Below, one piece after another: positions 53,059-62,590 of a stretch of DNA of 64,000 nucleotides (position 1 is the stretch's first letter; each line of letters begins with the position of its first letter). The stretch is taken from positions 868,001 through 932,000 of the forward strand of contig NZ_CP170508.1 in assembly GCF_052055875.1 (NCBI RefSeq), written 5' to 3'. The notes below the pieces were generated by a model. The model saw only the letters and a list, made by a program, of their open reading frames with translations. It ran no database searches and was not told the origin of the DNA. The translations under genes were made by a program, and so were the position numbers. This DNA comes from Methanosphaerula subterraneus (GTDB lineage Archaea; Halobacteriota; Methanomicrobia; Methanomicrobiales; Methanospirillaceae).

Positions 53059-54266
53059 CAGGCCGCCTTCATCGCCGAGAGGATGTTCTCGCGGGTGATC
53101 CGCCATGCCGGGACGAACCCCGCGATCATCGAGACTGCGAAGAGCCAGCCCATATTCTCGACCAGTGTGACCGTATCGAACTGCGGCACGACCACTCCGT
53201 CCGGGAAGACAAGCGGGTGCGCCGTGAACCAGACGCCGAGGAGTCCGACCATTAGGAGGCCCAACAGGGTGCCGAGGGCGCAGATGACCAGCACCTGGAT
53301 CAGGTACGACCGAACGATGATAGACGGGTGGATCCCGATCGCCTTCAGGATCGCGATCTGCCTCCGCTGGTTCATCGCCTTGATCGTGATCACAATGAAG
53401 ATCACCACGGTCGCGATCACGAGGCTGACCAGCATCGAGATGGAGTTGATGATATCGAACGTCTCAAGGGACTCCTCGACCGTACTCGTGATCGCCTCCT
53501 GCCAGGTCTTCACCTCCTCCTGCACCCCGGCCTCGAGCAGGGCGGTCTTGACCTTATCCACATCAGCGTCCGTGTCAACCCGGACCAGGACTTCGGTCAC
53601 CTCGTCGACCTTCGAGCCGAGGACCGACTCAAGTTCGTCCCGGGTGATGATGGCCGAATAGTCGACAAAATAGGACTTAGTGTCGAACACCCCCTTCACC
53701 ACGTACTCCCGGGTCGCCCCGTTTGCGAAGGCAACCTCGATCCGTTCGCCAACCACGACACCGCCGAGGGAGGCGAAGAGGTCCTTCCTCGTGTCCTCAT
53801 TCCCGGCGACATACTGTCCGATCAGGATCTCGCCCCGCTCCCCGCCCGAAAAGAACTCTCCGTCCTTCATGTGTTCGTGAATCTTCGTCACCTCGACCTC
53901 GTTCCGCGGGTCGATGGCGGTCACCGGCACAGAGACTGCACGGTTCCGGCCCGAAAGCGTCGCCCCGATGCTGTACCGGCCGGAGGCGCGGCGGACCCCG
54001 GGGACCCGGTTCACGGTCTCGAGCAGGGCATCGGCCCGGCCGATGTACTGGTCGCCCTCCATGGGCCGTATCTGGAGGTCCGAGGTCTGGAAGTCGATCG
54101 TCTGCTGGTTGAAGAGTTCGACCGACCCCGAGATGATCGAGGGGAGCAGGATCATGTTCGTGAAGATGAGCCCAATGATCGCCACGTTCAGCAGAAGGCT
54201 GGTCCGGTTCCCGCGGGCGAGGGAGCGTGCGGCCAGGTAGAACGCGACCCGCTCCCGTTCAAGCAT
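53058..54266 (-). CDS. ABC permease of the FtsX/MacB type
   Basis: The 402-residue protein has one N-terminal membrane span (SLLLNVAIIGLIFTNMILLP), a large outer domain of about 230 residues (MacB-PCD type) and three C-terminal spans (MLVSLVIATVVIFIVITI, LIQVLVICALGTLLGLL, GWLFAVSMIAGFVPAWR). It overlaps the ATPase and CARDB-protein genes, making a three-gene leftward operon. Confidence 0.92.
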   Translation of the reverse strand: MLERERVAFYLAARSLARGNRTSLLLNVAIIGLIFTNMILLPSIISGSVELFNQQTIDFQTSDLQIRPMEGDQYIGRADALLETVNRVPGVRRASGRYSIGATLSGRNRAVSVPVTAIDPRNEVEVTKIHEHMKDGEFFSGGERGEILIGQYVAGNEDTRKDLFASLGGVVVGERIEVAFANGATREYVVKGVFDTKSYFVDYSAIITRDELESVLGSKVDEVTEVLVRVDTDADVDKVKTALLEAGVQEEVKTWQEAITSTVEESLETFDIINSISMLVSLVIATVVIFIVITIKAMNQRRQIAILKAIGIHPSIIVRSYLIQVLVICALGTLLGLLMVGLLGVWFTAHPLVFPDGVVVPQFDTVTLVENMGWLFAVSMIAGFVPAWRITRENILSAMKAA

Positions 54267-55491
54267 GGGAGACCCTGCCCTTCCGTCGCCACCACGAGAT
54301 GAGGACGACCGCCCCGATCAGCGCCGCGAGGACCAGTACCCCGGTCGCCACCAATGCATCGCCGGACGGAGCGACCGAGAGGCGGAGGACCCGCATGGTT
54401 GTATGGCTGCCCCAGTCATCCTCGTACGTGGCGTTGAACGTGTACTCGAACTCCCCCGCCCGGTCCGCCGTCAGGGTGAAGACCGCCGGGGCGTTGGACC
54501 CGGGCCGGACGGTGCCGACGAAGGCCTCCCTTGTGCCGGTCAGGGGGAGGTCGATCCGGGCCGAGACCGCCCGAGCGTCCCCGGTCCCGGTGTTGTCCAT
54601 CCTGACGACGAGGTCGACCTCGTCCCCCTGCCGGACCCGGACCGGGTCGGTCTTGACCGACGCGATCGAGAGGTCGCCCCGGCCCCGGAGGTCGACCCCG
54701 AGCGTCTCCGTCCCCTCCACCCGGGTCCCGTCAACGGCTGTGTAGGCCACCTCGACCGGGAGTTCGTGCAGCCCGGTCCCGGCCGACCGGTCGACCTGGA
54801 GGTCGAGGGTGAAGGTGTGGTTGGAGCCGCGGGGGGAATCGGGGAAGTGGACCGTGCGCGAACCGATCGGAATGAGCCCGGTCCCGTTTCCCCCTCCAAT
54901 CCGGAGGAGGACGTCGGTTGCGTCTCCAGTTCCGGTATTCTCGAGGGAGACGCCGATCGTCGCCAGGTCCCCGGGGGCGAACGGGCCGACCGTCGACTGG
55001 GAGAGGACCAGGGCGGGCTGGCCCTTGCCAGCGAACGGAGTGTTGACGTTCACGGTGATCGGATACTTCAGTGTCCCCCCCTCATCGAGCCGGACGATCA
55101 GGACCGGGAAGAAGACCCCGGCGTACGACGGTGCCTCGATCAGGAAGGGGAGGGTGATCGACTGGCGGGGCCCGAGCTCGCCCTGGTATTGCCGGTCGCC
55201 GCCGAGGACGCGGATATCCCGACCGCCGTCGAGCGTGACCAGGTCGATCACCGGGTTGATCTCGGTGCTGGTCGAGACCGTGGAACCGGTGCCGGAGCCG
55301 GAGGACTCGGTCTTCACCGACCCGCTGGCGGTGTTCGTCAGGGTGATGCTGATAAGCCCCTGGTCTCCGGGCATCAGCACCTGGGGGCTCATTCGGACAT
55401 CCGAGACGATCACCGAGGGCAGGTCGGCGCTTACAGGGATGACCAGCATCGCCGTGAGAAAGAGGAAGAACAGGCAGGAGCAGAACGGCAT
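54259..55491 (-). CDS. Surface protein with CARDB/NEW3-like beta-sandwich repeats and C-terminal membrane anchor
   Basis: The ATG at 55491 with AGGTGA upstream gives a 410-residue precursor. It has a signal peptide (FLFLTAMLVIPVSA), about three Ig-like repeats with the recurring N-T-G-T-G-D-A motif (VSLENTGTGDATDV, VRMDNTGTGDARAV), and a C-terminal membrane span followed by RRKGR. It is probably exposed on the cell surface and may be the outer partner of the FtsX/MacB system in the same operon. Confidence 0.85.
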   Translation of the reverse strand: MPFCSCLFFLFLTAMLVIPVSADLPSVIVSDVRMSPQVLMPGDQGLISITLTNTASGSVKTESSGSGTGSTVSTSTEINPVIDLVTLDGGRDIRVLGGDRQYQGELGPRQSITLPFLIEAPSYAGVFFPVLIVRLDEGGTLKYPITVNVNTPFAGKGQPALVLSQSTVGPFAPGDLATIGVSLENTGTGDATDVLLRIGGGNGTGLIPIGSRTVHFPDSPRGSNHTFTLDLQVDRSAGTGLHELPVEVAYTAVDGTRVEGTETLGVDLRGRGDLSIASVKTDPVRVRQGDEVDLVVRMDNTGTGDARAVSARIDLPLTGTREAFVGTVRPGSNAPAVFTLTADRAGEFEYTFNATYEDDWGSHTTMRVLRLSVAPSGDALVATGVLVLAALIGAVVLISWWRRKGRVSHA

Positions 55492-55713
55492 CCCATCACC
55501 TCGGGGGAGACGCCAGCCATCGTAGCCCCCTGACACCTCAGGATGATTTCGGTGCAGCCAGGTGCTGTGTCGCATAACCCGAGGATATCCTCATCTCATA
55601 GATAAGAGTTGCGACGTCTCCGTCAGCCATGCATGTCAACGATGGGGACAGCCGTATAGTGGTACTCACAATTGGAGTGCACATGAACGGCTGGTTAAGA
55701 GCGCAACGCCGGA

Positions 55714-55790
55714 TCAGGGCATTAGTCAAGCCGGCGCCGGTATCGGGATGGTTAGCGTGCCCAGGTGCCTTGAACGGGGCGTTCCGGTTC
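55714..55790. repeat. Dispersed repeat, degenerate copy
   Basis: Contains CGGATCAGGGCATTAGTCAA and GCCGGCGCCGGTATCGGGATGG, matching the core of the better copies at 58943 and 62428. It lies in a 460-bp stretch (55492-55955) with no convincing gene. Confidence 0.4.
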
Positions 55791-55955
55791 CGACATGTTG
55801 GAAGCCGGTACCGGATAGTGATCAGGGCTGGATTACCGAACCCGGCGATAGCAACGAGAAAAGGCGGCAAAGGAATTATCAGACGTGCAGATGAATTACT
55901 CTTCTCCATGCGGTAATGCATTGCTCAAGAAGCAGTGGAGAGAGGACTGGAAACA

Positions 55956-56780
55956 ATGGAGATCGAAAAGATTCAATTAAAGAAGGAGAATGAAACGTAC
56001 CTCCATACGCTCTACGGCAAGGCGCTGGACAGCCGTACAGACAACCCGATCCTTGGCGATACGTTCGCTGACGAAGTAGTCCGTCACATTGACTTTGATT
56101 TTGAGAGATTGAAGATCCCGAAGGGCTCCTCGATCTCCGTCCCGATGAGGGCCAAACACCTGGATCAATGGTCCAGAGAATTCCTTGCCGCCAACCCGGA
56201 CTCGATTGTGCTGAACCTGGGATGCGGCCTGGACAGCCGCGTCTTCCGAATCGACCCTCCAGCCGGCATCCGCTGGTATGACGTCGACCTTCCCGATGTG
56301 ATCGAGCTGCGAGGGCGTCTCTATCCAGAGCGGCATGATTCCATACTGATCGGCTCTTCGGTCACCGAACCAGGATGGCTGGACGGGATACCGGGAGACA
56401 GGCCTGTTCTCGTCGTCGCCGAGGGGCTGTTACAGTACCTTTCGGAAGATGATGTGACAGCGCTGTTCAACCGGATAACCGAAAAATTTCCAGGCGGCCA
56501 GTTTATTTTTGACGTCTATAGCCGGCAGATGAACAGGCTTGTCATGCTCCTGGCCAGTTCCAGGAAGTCAGGCGTCTCCCTTCTCTGGGGTATCGACGAC
56601 CCCCGGGAGTTCGAAGAGCGTGTTCCACGCCTCAAGCTGGTCACGGTGGTCCCCTTTTTGACCATGCCCGAGCTCGTCGAACGAATGTCGCCATCACGGG
56701 CCGGGAGAATGATGCACGGTGTCTTGGGGCGTATTCCATTTGTACAGAGGATGGTCAGGCATTTTCGTTATACATTCTGA
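55956..56780 (+). CDS. SAM-dependent methyltransferase of the leucine carboxyl methyltransferase (LCM) family
   Basis: The 274-residue protein has the LCM-type features MRAKHLDQWSREFL, VLNLGCGLDSRVFRI, WYDVDLPDVIELR and VVAEGLLQYLSE. Prokaryotic members methylate small molecules or carboxylates in secondary metabolism, but the substrate here is unknown. The ATG at 55956 follows a GAGAGG stretch; a GTG at 55935 would add 7 residues. Confidence 0.87.
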   Translation: MEIEKIQLKKENETYLHTLYGKALDSRTDNPILGDTFADEVVRHIDFDFERLKIPKGSSISVPMRAKHLDQWSREFLAANPDSIVLNLGCGLDSRVFRIDPPAGIRWYDVDLPDVIELRGRLYPERHDSILIGSSVTEPGWLDGIPGDRPVLVVAEGLLQYLSEDDVTALFNRITEKFPGGQFIFDVYSRQMNRLVMLLASSRKSGVSLLWGIDDPREFEERVPRLKLVTVVPFLTMPELVERMSPSRAGRMMHGVLGRIPFVQRMVRHFRYTF

Positions 56781-56827
56781 CCTGAAAAATCCGATATTAC
56801 GGCTCTGGAGAGATCGTATGGCAGCCG

Positions 56828-56985
56828 ACCCCACGAACTCAACGTAACTCCTGATCCATGGGTCAGGGCACCGATCCTGCCGGCGCCGGCATATTTTTTG
56901 AGCCGGATGCGTTGAAGGGGTTCAGCATTCCCCTGCTGATGCTGGTCGGAGAGATAGATGAATAGACCTCCTCTCGTCATCATGG
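56828..56985. repeat. Dispersed repeat, copy 2
   Basis: Starts CCCCACGAACTCAACGTAAC, contains GGGTCAGGGCACCGATCCTG and GCCGGCGCCGGCAT, and ends near CTGGTCGGAGAGATAGATGA. It matches copies 3 and 4 over about 130-150 bp. The whole gap 56781-57387 has no convincing gene. Confidence 0.6.
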
Positions 56986-57387
56986 ACAGATCATCCTGGA
57001 TTGGATTCCTGAAGGACGGAGGTCCGGACAGGATTATCCATAATTCCGGCAATCTATCATCCCATTCGTGGATTCTATGACACATCCGGTGTTCCTTTCA
57101 CAGGGCTCGGTCGGCCCTGATCATGAACGTTTTTTTATAGGACCTGAACGCCGAGGTTCTTTTTTTTGTTGCATCTGAGTTAGGCTGAACAATACGTTTC
57201 AGCATCGTATGCTTGCTTCAAAGTTTTGGTGTCACACTTCTCCATCTGAAATTTTACCGTCATCACTATCTCCAGTTTTTCAGGATCAGGCTCATTCAGC
57301 ATCCAGAACATCACCATAGGAACAACCTGCCAAGTAACCGATCAGAATTACGGAATGTGTATAAGTATTGGGATTTTTTATACACTC

Positions 57388-58758
57388 ATGAATGATCACT
57401 TCACAAACAATCCTGTGATGACAGGGTGCATATTCATTGCAGCCCTTCTCCTGCTTGTCGGGACTGCCAGCGCTACTGATGGACCAGTAGCAGCGTTCAG
57501 CGGCACCCCGGCTTCCGGCACATCACCCCTTACCGTAAACTTCACCGACCAGTCGACCGGAAGCCCGACCGGCTGGTCATGGTTCTTCGGCGACGAGACC
57601 TATGCTCAACCCTGGACGAACGTGAATGCGAGTTCCGGGTGGACAGGTCGGAACAGCCAATCAACTGTCGTGATGCCAGACGGAAGCATCGTCTTGATGG
57701 GCGGTGTGGATGGGACTGAAGTCATCCTATTCAACGATACCTGGCGGTCGACCGATAACGGCGCTACATGGGTGGAGATGAACGCAAGTTCAGGGTGGTC
57801 GAAGCGGCAGGGACATTCAGCGGTCGCGATGCCGGACGGAAGCATCGTACTCACAGGTGGCCAGGACAATAGCACCAACTGGAACGATACCTGGCGGTCG
57901 ACAGATTTCGGCGCAACATGGACGCTGGTGAACGCGAGTCCCGGGTGGTCGAAGAGAGCCTTTCACAGTAGTGTTGCGATGGCGGACGGAAGCATCGTAC
58001 TCATGGGTGGTTTTAACGGCAGCATTGAGTTTAACGACACATGGCGGTCGACCGATAAAGGAGCGACGTGGAAGCAGGTGAATGTGAGTTCCGGATGGAC
58101 GGGGCGGGACAGCCATACCTCGGTCGGGATGCCGGACGGAAGCATCATACTCATGGGAGGTTTTGACAATACCACCGTATTTAACGACACTTGGCGGTCG
58201 ACCGATAGCGGCGCAACATGGAAGGAGATGAATGCGAGTTCTGGGTGGACGAAACGATGGAGTCACAGCAGTGTAGCGATGCCGGACGGCTCCGTCGTAC
58301 TCATGGGCGGTACTGACGACCTCACCTATCTGAACAATATGAACGACACATGGCGATCGACCGATGACGGCGCAACGTGGATGCAGGTGAATGCAAGCCC
58401 CGGGTGGTCGAAAAGAAGCGGACAGAGCAGTGTAGCGATGCCGGATGGCAGCATCATACTCGTGGGCGGCGGGGACGCTACCACCTCATGGAACGACATA
58501 TGGCGGCTCCAACCCACCGGGTCATCACAAAAGAGCCCGTCACACGCCTATTCCGCTCCGGGAACCTATCCGGTAGCATTGCAGGCGTTCAATGACGTCG
58601 GGTACAACAGTACGCGAAAGAATGGTTACATTACCGTTACGTCCCCGGTTCCGGGAACGACTACCCGGCCCTCCGGGCCCTCGCCACTGATGGACGCCAT
58701 CCTGATCATCGCCGCAATCGCGGCACTGGGTGTAACAGGGACCATTCGCCACCGGTGA
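57388..58758 (+). CDS. Surface protein: PKD domain interrupted by Kelch-like repeats
   Basis: The 456-residue protein has a signal peptide (CIFIAALLLLVGTASA) and then the first half of a PKD domain (PVAAFSGTPASGTSPLTVNF...GWSWFFGDE). About six tandem repeats of roughly 52 residues follow, each containing SSGWxxR, MPDGSIVLMGG and NDTWRSTDxGATW. After them the PKD domain resumes (SPSHAYSAPGTYPVALQAFN). A Pro/Thr linker and a C-terminal span (AILIIAAIAALGVTG) with RHR end the protein. It should be anchored in the membrane with a beta-propeller outside. The DNA repeats are nearly regular, suggesting recent expansion. The ATG at 57388 is chosen for the signal peptide. Confidence 0.88.
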   Translation: MNDHFTNNPVMTGCIFIAALLLLVGTASATDGPVAAFSGTPASGTSPLTVNFTDQSTGSPTGWSWFFGDETYAQPWTNVNASSGWTGRNSQSTVVMPDGSIVLMGGVDGTEVILFNDTWRSTDNGATWVEMNASSGWSKRQGHSAVAMPDGSIVLTGGQDNSTNWNDTWRSTDFGATWTLVNASPGWSKRAFHSSVAMADGSIVLMGGFNGSIEFNDTWRSTDKGATWKQVNVSSGWTGRDSHTSVGMPDGSIILMGGFDNTTVFNDTWRSTDSGATWKEMNASSGWTKRWSHSSVAMPDGSVVLMGGTDDLTYLNNMNDTWRSTDDGATWMQVNASPGWSKRSGQSSVAMPDGSIILVGGGDATTSWNDIWRLQPTGSSQKSPSHAYSAPGTYPVALQAFNDVGYNSTRKNGYITVTSPVPGTTTRPSGPSPLMDAILIIAAIAALGVTGTIRHR

Positions 58759-58942
58759 CGACTCTGCCGGCAGACCTGGCTCCGGGACAATTATGATGAG
58801 ATAGAAGAGGAAAACATTCAACATTTTTTGGAGAACTGATTCTGTTCTGCGACGCAGGAGCACCAGTCGGCCAGTAGTCCAACCGGATGGCCTGGATCGC
58901 CGATGATGAACAGGTCCCGACTGGCCGGATGAGTGCTGACGC

Positions 58943-59100
58943 GTTCTCCTGAGTCGCCGGACGGACGTCCCCACGAACTCAGCATAACGCCAGGTCAGGG
59001 CACTGGTCCTGCCAGCATCGGAATGGTTTCGAGCCCGGTTGAACAGGGTCAGCGTTCAGATCCTGATGCCTGTCGGGGAAAAAGATGAATATCCGGCTCT
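58943..59100. repeat. Dispersed repeat, copy 3
   Basis: Contains GTTCTCCTGAGTCGCCGGAC, GAACTCAGCATAACGCCAGG, TCAGGGCACTGGTCCTGCCA and TTGAACAGGGTCAGCGT in the same order and spacing as copy 4 at 62428. Confidence 0.65.
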
Positions 59101-59183
59101 GTTGAAATCCTACCCCCAATACAGTGTCATTTTCATCATAAGAACACGTGAAGCGAATAGGGTACAGGATTTCAACAGAACCG

Positions 59184-60161
59184 TCATTCCAGAGATCCAA
59201 ATGGTGTATCATATCCATGGGCAATGACCGACGCACCAAGGAGCGGTGCAAAGCCGGAAAGACTGCTCACGGTCAACCGCGGCATCGGCAGATAACAGTC
59301 TGCATACTGTTCAATCGGGGGAATGATCAGATCCTGGTTGTTCAGAACGACAGAACCGTCGAGGACGATGGTATCTGGGTCGTAGGCAACAATGATGTCG
59401 GAGATCCCCCGGGCATTAATTCGGCCGAGTTCATGAATAAACTCACATTCGTCAGGATCCCCTTGTTCCCGTATGGAGTTGAAAACATCCCTGGCAGAGA
59501 GTATTTCCGGATCTCCAGACGAGATTCCCTGTTTCCTGCGCCACTCCTGGTAGAAACGAGGCAGAAACCTGCCGGATGCATATCCTTCCCAGTGTCCCTT
59601 CCGACCACACCCGCAGGTCAGGTTATACTGGTTGTCCACGAACAGGTGACCCACCTCTCCGGCGTTTCCGGAGCGACCTGAAATGATCGTTCCCTGTGCA
59701 AGTATCCCCGCCCCGATGCCGGTCGAGATGGTCACATACACAAAATTATTTGATCTCTTTCCTTCTCCGAAATATGCCTCTCCCAGGAGACCTGCACTGC
59801 AGTCGTTGACCAGTCGTACGGGAAGGTTGAACTCGGCGCTGAGAGGATCTGAAAGGGGGATGATATCGAGGGGAACGTTCGGGGGGTGCACGATCGCAGA
59901 GTGCGATCTGTCGATGGGCCCCATCGCCCCGATACCGATTCCTGCTGACGTCTCGATCTCCTGATCTGAAACCAGTGAATGAATTGTCCGGATGATGAGG
60001 TCGGAAATGATCCCAGCATCTGGCAGATCTTTCGGAAGCCTGGAGACGCTCAACCGTTCGATCTCTCCGGTCCGGGTTACGAGCCCGACACGGAGGTTGG
60101 TCGCCCCGAGGTCGACTGCAATGGCGGTATCAAAATGTTCGGTTCTGTCGTCGGATGTCAC
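59184..60161 (-). CDS. ROK-family sugar kinase (glucokinase-like)
   Basis: The 325-residue protein has the phosphate loop AIAVDLGATNLRVGLV, the catalytic Asp in VNDCSAG, STGIGAGIL, and the ROK zinc motif CGCGRKGHWEGYASG with an upstream GH(L). It should phosphorylate glucose or another hexose with ATP. There is no HTH domain, so it is not a ROK repressor. Confidence 0.93.
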   Translation of the reverse strand: MTSDDRTEHFDTAIAVDLGATNLRVGLVTRTGEIERLSVSRLPKDLPDAGIISDLIIRTIHSLVSDQEIETSAGIGIGAMGPIDRSHSAIVHPPNVPLDIIPLSDPLSAEFNLPVRLVNDCSAGLLGEAYFGEGKRSNNFVYVTISTGIGAGILAQGTIISGRSGNAGEVGHLFVDNQYNLTCGCGRKGHWEGYASGRFLPRFYQEWRRKQGISSGDPEILSARDVFNSIREQGDPDECEFIHELGRINARGISDIIVAYDPDTIVLDGSVVLNNQDLIIPPIEQYADCYLPMPRLTVSSLSGFAPLLGASVIAHGYDTPFGSLE

Positions 60162-60230
60162 GTGAAGCCTCCCCTTTTCCAGGATCTCCAGGAACGGATG
60201 ATCAGTATCATCCCTGATCCGGGATAGATG

Positions 60231-60509
60231 CTATGGAAGAGTATTCCATAAGCGATGAAACCGGGAGTCGGTCAAAGCCACCTTCTCTTCTGGAAAAAGG
60301 GTAATATTCGTAGAGATGCCGTTGTCCAGGTCGCCACCGGGTTCAATCCGGACCCGCCTGTTCCCGGCAGTGATCTCCCGTCCCAGGGCTTGTGCCATCA
60401 CGCTGGAATTAGAAGATCTCAGGATCTTCTTGGGCTTGTGGGTCTCCCGGAGGGAATCAGCAACAATCACCTTCTTTCCATCGATACGTCCCTCGTTCAC
60501 CGGGAACAT
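60231..60509 (-). CDS. Possible small protein upstream of the ROK kinase
   Basis: A 92-codon minus-strand frame ends 69 bp before the ROK kinase start. It is Arg/Lys/Glu-rich with no Cys and no membrane segment, and contains EGRIDGKKVIVADSLRE. I recognise no family; chance is possible. Confidence 0.3.
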   Translation of the reverse strand: MFPVNEGRIDGKKVIVADSLRETHKPKKILRSSNSSVMAQALGREITAGNRRVRIEPGGDLDNGISTNITLFPEEKVALTDSRFHRLWNTLP

Positions 60510-60739
60510 GGCCAGACCAAGTCATGTCGTTGATGGTTGTGTTTCCCCCTCCAGTGGGACTGTTAGTGTCATCGTTCTGGAGGCCTGACTACGGCTGACC
60601 CAATTTTCAGGAGATGGGTATCCGCGTGGTCATCCGCCCAGGTAAAACCACCGAACCGGGTGCTTGAGTACCTCAGGTTTTTGGAGAAGGAGAGGGACAA
60701 GGCGCTGGAATAATCCCGATTCCATTATTTCGAAATATT

Positions 60740-60766
60740 AATAACCTATACCAACTTTAGGTTATT
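60740..60766. promoter_or_regulatory. Operator-like inverted repeat before the TetR gene
   Basis: AATAACCTA, 9 bp, then TAGGTTATT: a perfect 9-bp inverted repeat. A second, looser pair (ACAGTTAT at 60777-60784 and at 60796-60803) follows. The position, 54 bp upstream of the TetR start, fits autoregulation. Confidence 0.6.
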
Positions 60767-60819
60767 TGCATAACCGACAGTTATATTGATAAACTACAGT
60801 TATGGAGTTGGTGATTACA

Positions 60820-61515
60820 ATGTCATTCCAGGAATTAATCGAAAAAGAGCGGGAGCAGCGACGTTTGTACATTCTCGATACCGCGGAAGAGCTCTTCTTT
60901 GCAAAGAGTTTTACAAGCGTCTCCATGGAGAAGATTGCAAAAGAGGTCGGGCTGAACAAAGCTACCCTGTACCTCTATTTTGAGAACAAGGATCACTTAC
61001 TGTTCGCAATCATCCTGCGCAAGATGAAGGAACTCATCGCACGCTACGAAGACAAGGTAATCCAAGACGTTTCAGGCAGGGAAAAATCCCGGCTGCTGGG
61101 AGAGACGTCTCTTAATTTTGCCCGCGAAAACCCGGAGTATTACCGGACGATTGGTGCTGTCGGACCTGAAATCTTCAAAGATACCGACAACCCGCTGGTA
61201 AAACGGATCTTCGAACTGCTGGAAAAACAACTCGGGATGCTCCGTGATGCGCTTGCCGAAGGCATCGCGGATGGTACCGTACGGGACGATCTTGATCCCC
61301 TGGAGATGGCAGTGTATCTCAGTCTCATGAGTACGAGTGTCATCTCCCTGCAACCGGGCTGGCAAAACGTGCTGGCGACCGGGGGGATCGGGTTCGATCG
61401 GTTTGTTGCCGATTACCCCCGGTTTATTGCAAGTGCGGTTGAAAAAACGGCAGGAAAGCCAGAGTCTCCTCCTGCGGCTATACAGAAAAAAACCGGGCCG
61501 GAGGTTAAAGAATAA
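60820..61515 (+). CDS. TetR-family transcriptional regulator
   Basis: The 231-residue protein has the TetR HTH (ILDTAEELFFAKSFTSVSMEKIAKEVGLNKATLYLYFENKDHL) at residues about 14-60 and a helical ligand domain. The last 20 residues are Pro/Lys-rich. It lies 62 bp upstream of an alpha/beta-hydrolase gene that it probably controls. An ATG at 60802 would add six residues. Confidence 0.92.
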   Translation: MSFQELIEKEREQRRLYILDTAEELFFAKSFTSVSMEKIAKEVGLNKATLYLYFENKDHLLFAIILRKMKELIARYEDKVIQDVSGREKSRLLGETSLNFARENPEYYRTIGAVGPEIFKDTDNPLVKRIFELLEKQLGMLRDALAEGIADGTVRDDLDPLEMAVYLSLMSTSVISLQPGWQNVLATGGIGFDRFVADYPRFIASAVEKTAGKPESPPAAIQKKTGPEVKE

Positions 61516-61577
61516 TCGTATAAAAAAAAACAACAGGTCCCTCTGTCGAGTGGATACTGTAAAAATGGAGGGGAAAA

Positions 61578-62345
61578 ATGCCAATAGTCCATGGAAATAA
61601 TATCGATATGTATTACGAGATCCACGGAAAAGGAGAGACACTGGTCTTCATCCCAGGATGGGGAACGGAGATCACTACGGTCTCTGCACAGATCGCGGAT
61701 TTCGCCAAAAAATTTCAGGTGATCGCCATCGATAAGCGGGGAACCGGCAGGACTGACAAGACCGATGAACCCTATTCGATCGAGCAGATGGCCGATGATA
61801 CCATCGCGCTTCTGGATGCTCTGGGCATCCACCGTGCCCACATCCTCGGGATCTCCATGGGGTCGATGATCGCCCAGGTGATCGCAGCCAGATATCCCGA
61901 TCGGGTCAACGGCCTTGTGCTGCACCTCGGATTCACCCGGATCCCATTCGCGATAAAAGGAATGATGACCCTGATGCGATACCTGCCAGGCTCGAAGAAG
62001 AAGGTGGATGAGGGGTCGGGATGGATATTCGGTCAGAAGTATCCACCGACACCGGAGTCATTCCGCAGGCAGGGTGAAGCGGTCGCACAGTTTGACGGCA
62101 GAAAGGTGATCGGGATGATCCGGGCACCCACCCTTATCGTAAACGGGTCGAAGGACCAGTTCGTACCGTTGAAGATCGCTCATGAACTTGCTGAGGGAAT
62201 CCAGGGGTCAAAACTGGTTCTTTTTGATGGAGACCATACGATCGCGAGGACACAGCCGGAGTTGCTCCTCACGCAGGTGGCCGGGTTCCTGGCAGGGGTT
62301 GATACCACGAATTCTGATAACTTCATACAGAAATCAAATGGATGA
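61578..62345 (+). CDS. Alpha/beta-hydrolase
   Basis: The 255-residue protein has FIPGWGTE (oxyanion region), the nucleophile in GISMGS, an acid in VNGSKDQFVP and the His in GDHTIARTQPE, a full catalytic triad. It is similar to esterases and haloperoxidase-like enzymes; the substrate is unknown. It is downstream of the TetR gene in the same direction. Confidence 0.9.
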   Translation: MPIVHGNNIDMYYEIHGKGETLVFIPGWGTEITTVSAQIADFAKKFQVIAIDKRGTGRTDKTDEPYSIEQMADDTIALLDALGIHRAHILGISMGSMIAQVIAARYPDRVNGLVLHLGFTRIPFAIKGMMTLMRYLPGSKKKVDEGSGWIFGQKYPPTPESFRRQGEAVAQFDGRKVIGMIRAPTLIVNGSKDQFVPLKIAHELAEGIQGSKLVLFDGDHTIARTQPELLLTQVAGFLAGVDTTNSDNFIQKSNG

Positions 62346-62427
62346 TCCAACCGGCACTTACGTTCACTCGGAAAACGCTGTGGCACCGCCCCGGTAACGG
62401 CCGGCACTGGCTGGAGGTCTGCCACCG

Positions 62428-62590
62428 TCGTTCTCCCGAGTCGCCGGCCGGCCCCCTGAACTCAGCATAACACCAGGGTCAGGGCACAGGTCCTGCCGGC
62501 GCCGGCATCGGTAGGGTTTTGGACTCGGGATGAATTGAGTAGGGTCAGCGTGACGGTTCCGATGGCGTTCATCTGCTCCCCGGAGAAAAT
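62428..62590. repeat. Dispersed repeat, copy 4
   Basis: Contains GTTCTCCCGAGTCGCCGGCC, GAACTCAGCATAACACCAGG, TCAGGGCACAGGTCCTGCCG, GCGCCGGCATCGG and AGTAGGGTCAGCGT. The gap 62346-62810 has no convincing gene. Confidence 0.65.

Noticed and set aside
52318..53661. 447-codon plus-strand frame opposite the MacB-type ATPase
   Set aside because: It is antisense to an ATPase with all motifs; composition and lack of homology mark a shadow.
54265..55533. Long plus-strand frames opposite the CARDB protein and the FtsX-type permease
   Set aside because: High G+C leaves antisense frames open; the translations are Asp/Arg/Gly-rich with no fold, whereas the minus-strand proteins have signal peptides and domains.
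57388..58758. CRISPR array or tandem satellite
   Set aside because: The repeats are coding, about 156 bp long, diverged and in frame; they encode Kelch-like protein repeats.
55714..62590. Insertion sequence with transposase
   Set aside because: No transposase-like protein or clear terminal inverted repeats were seen near the dispersed repeats.
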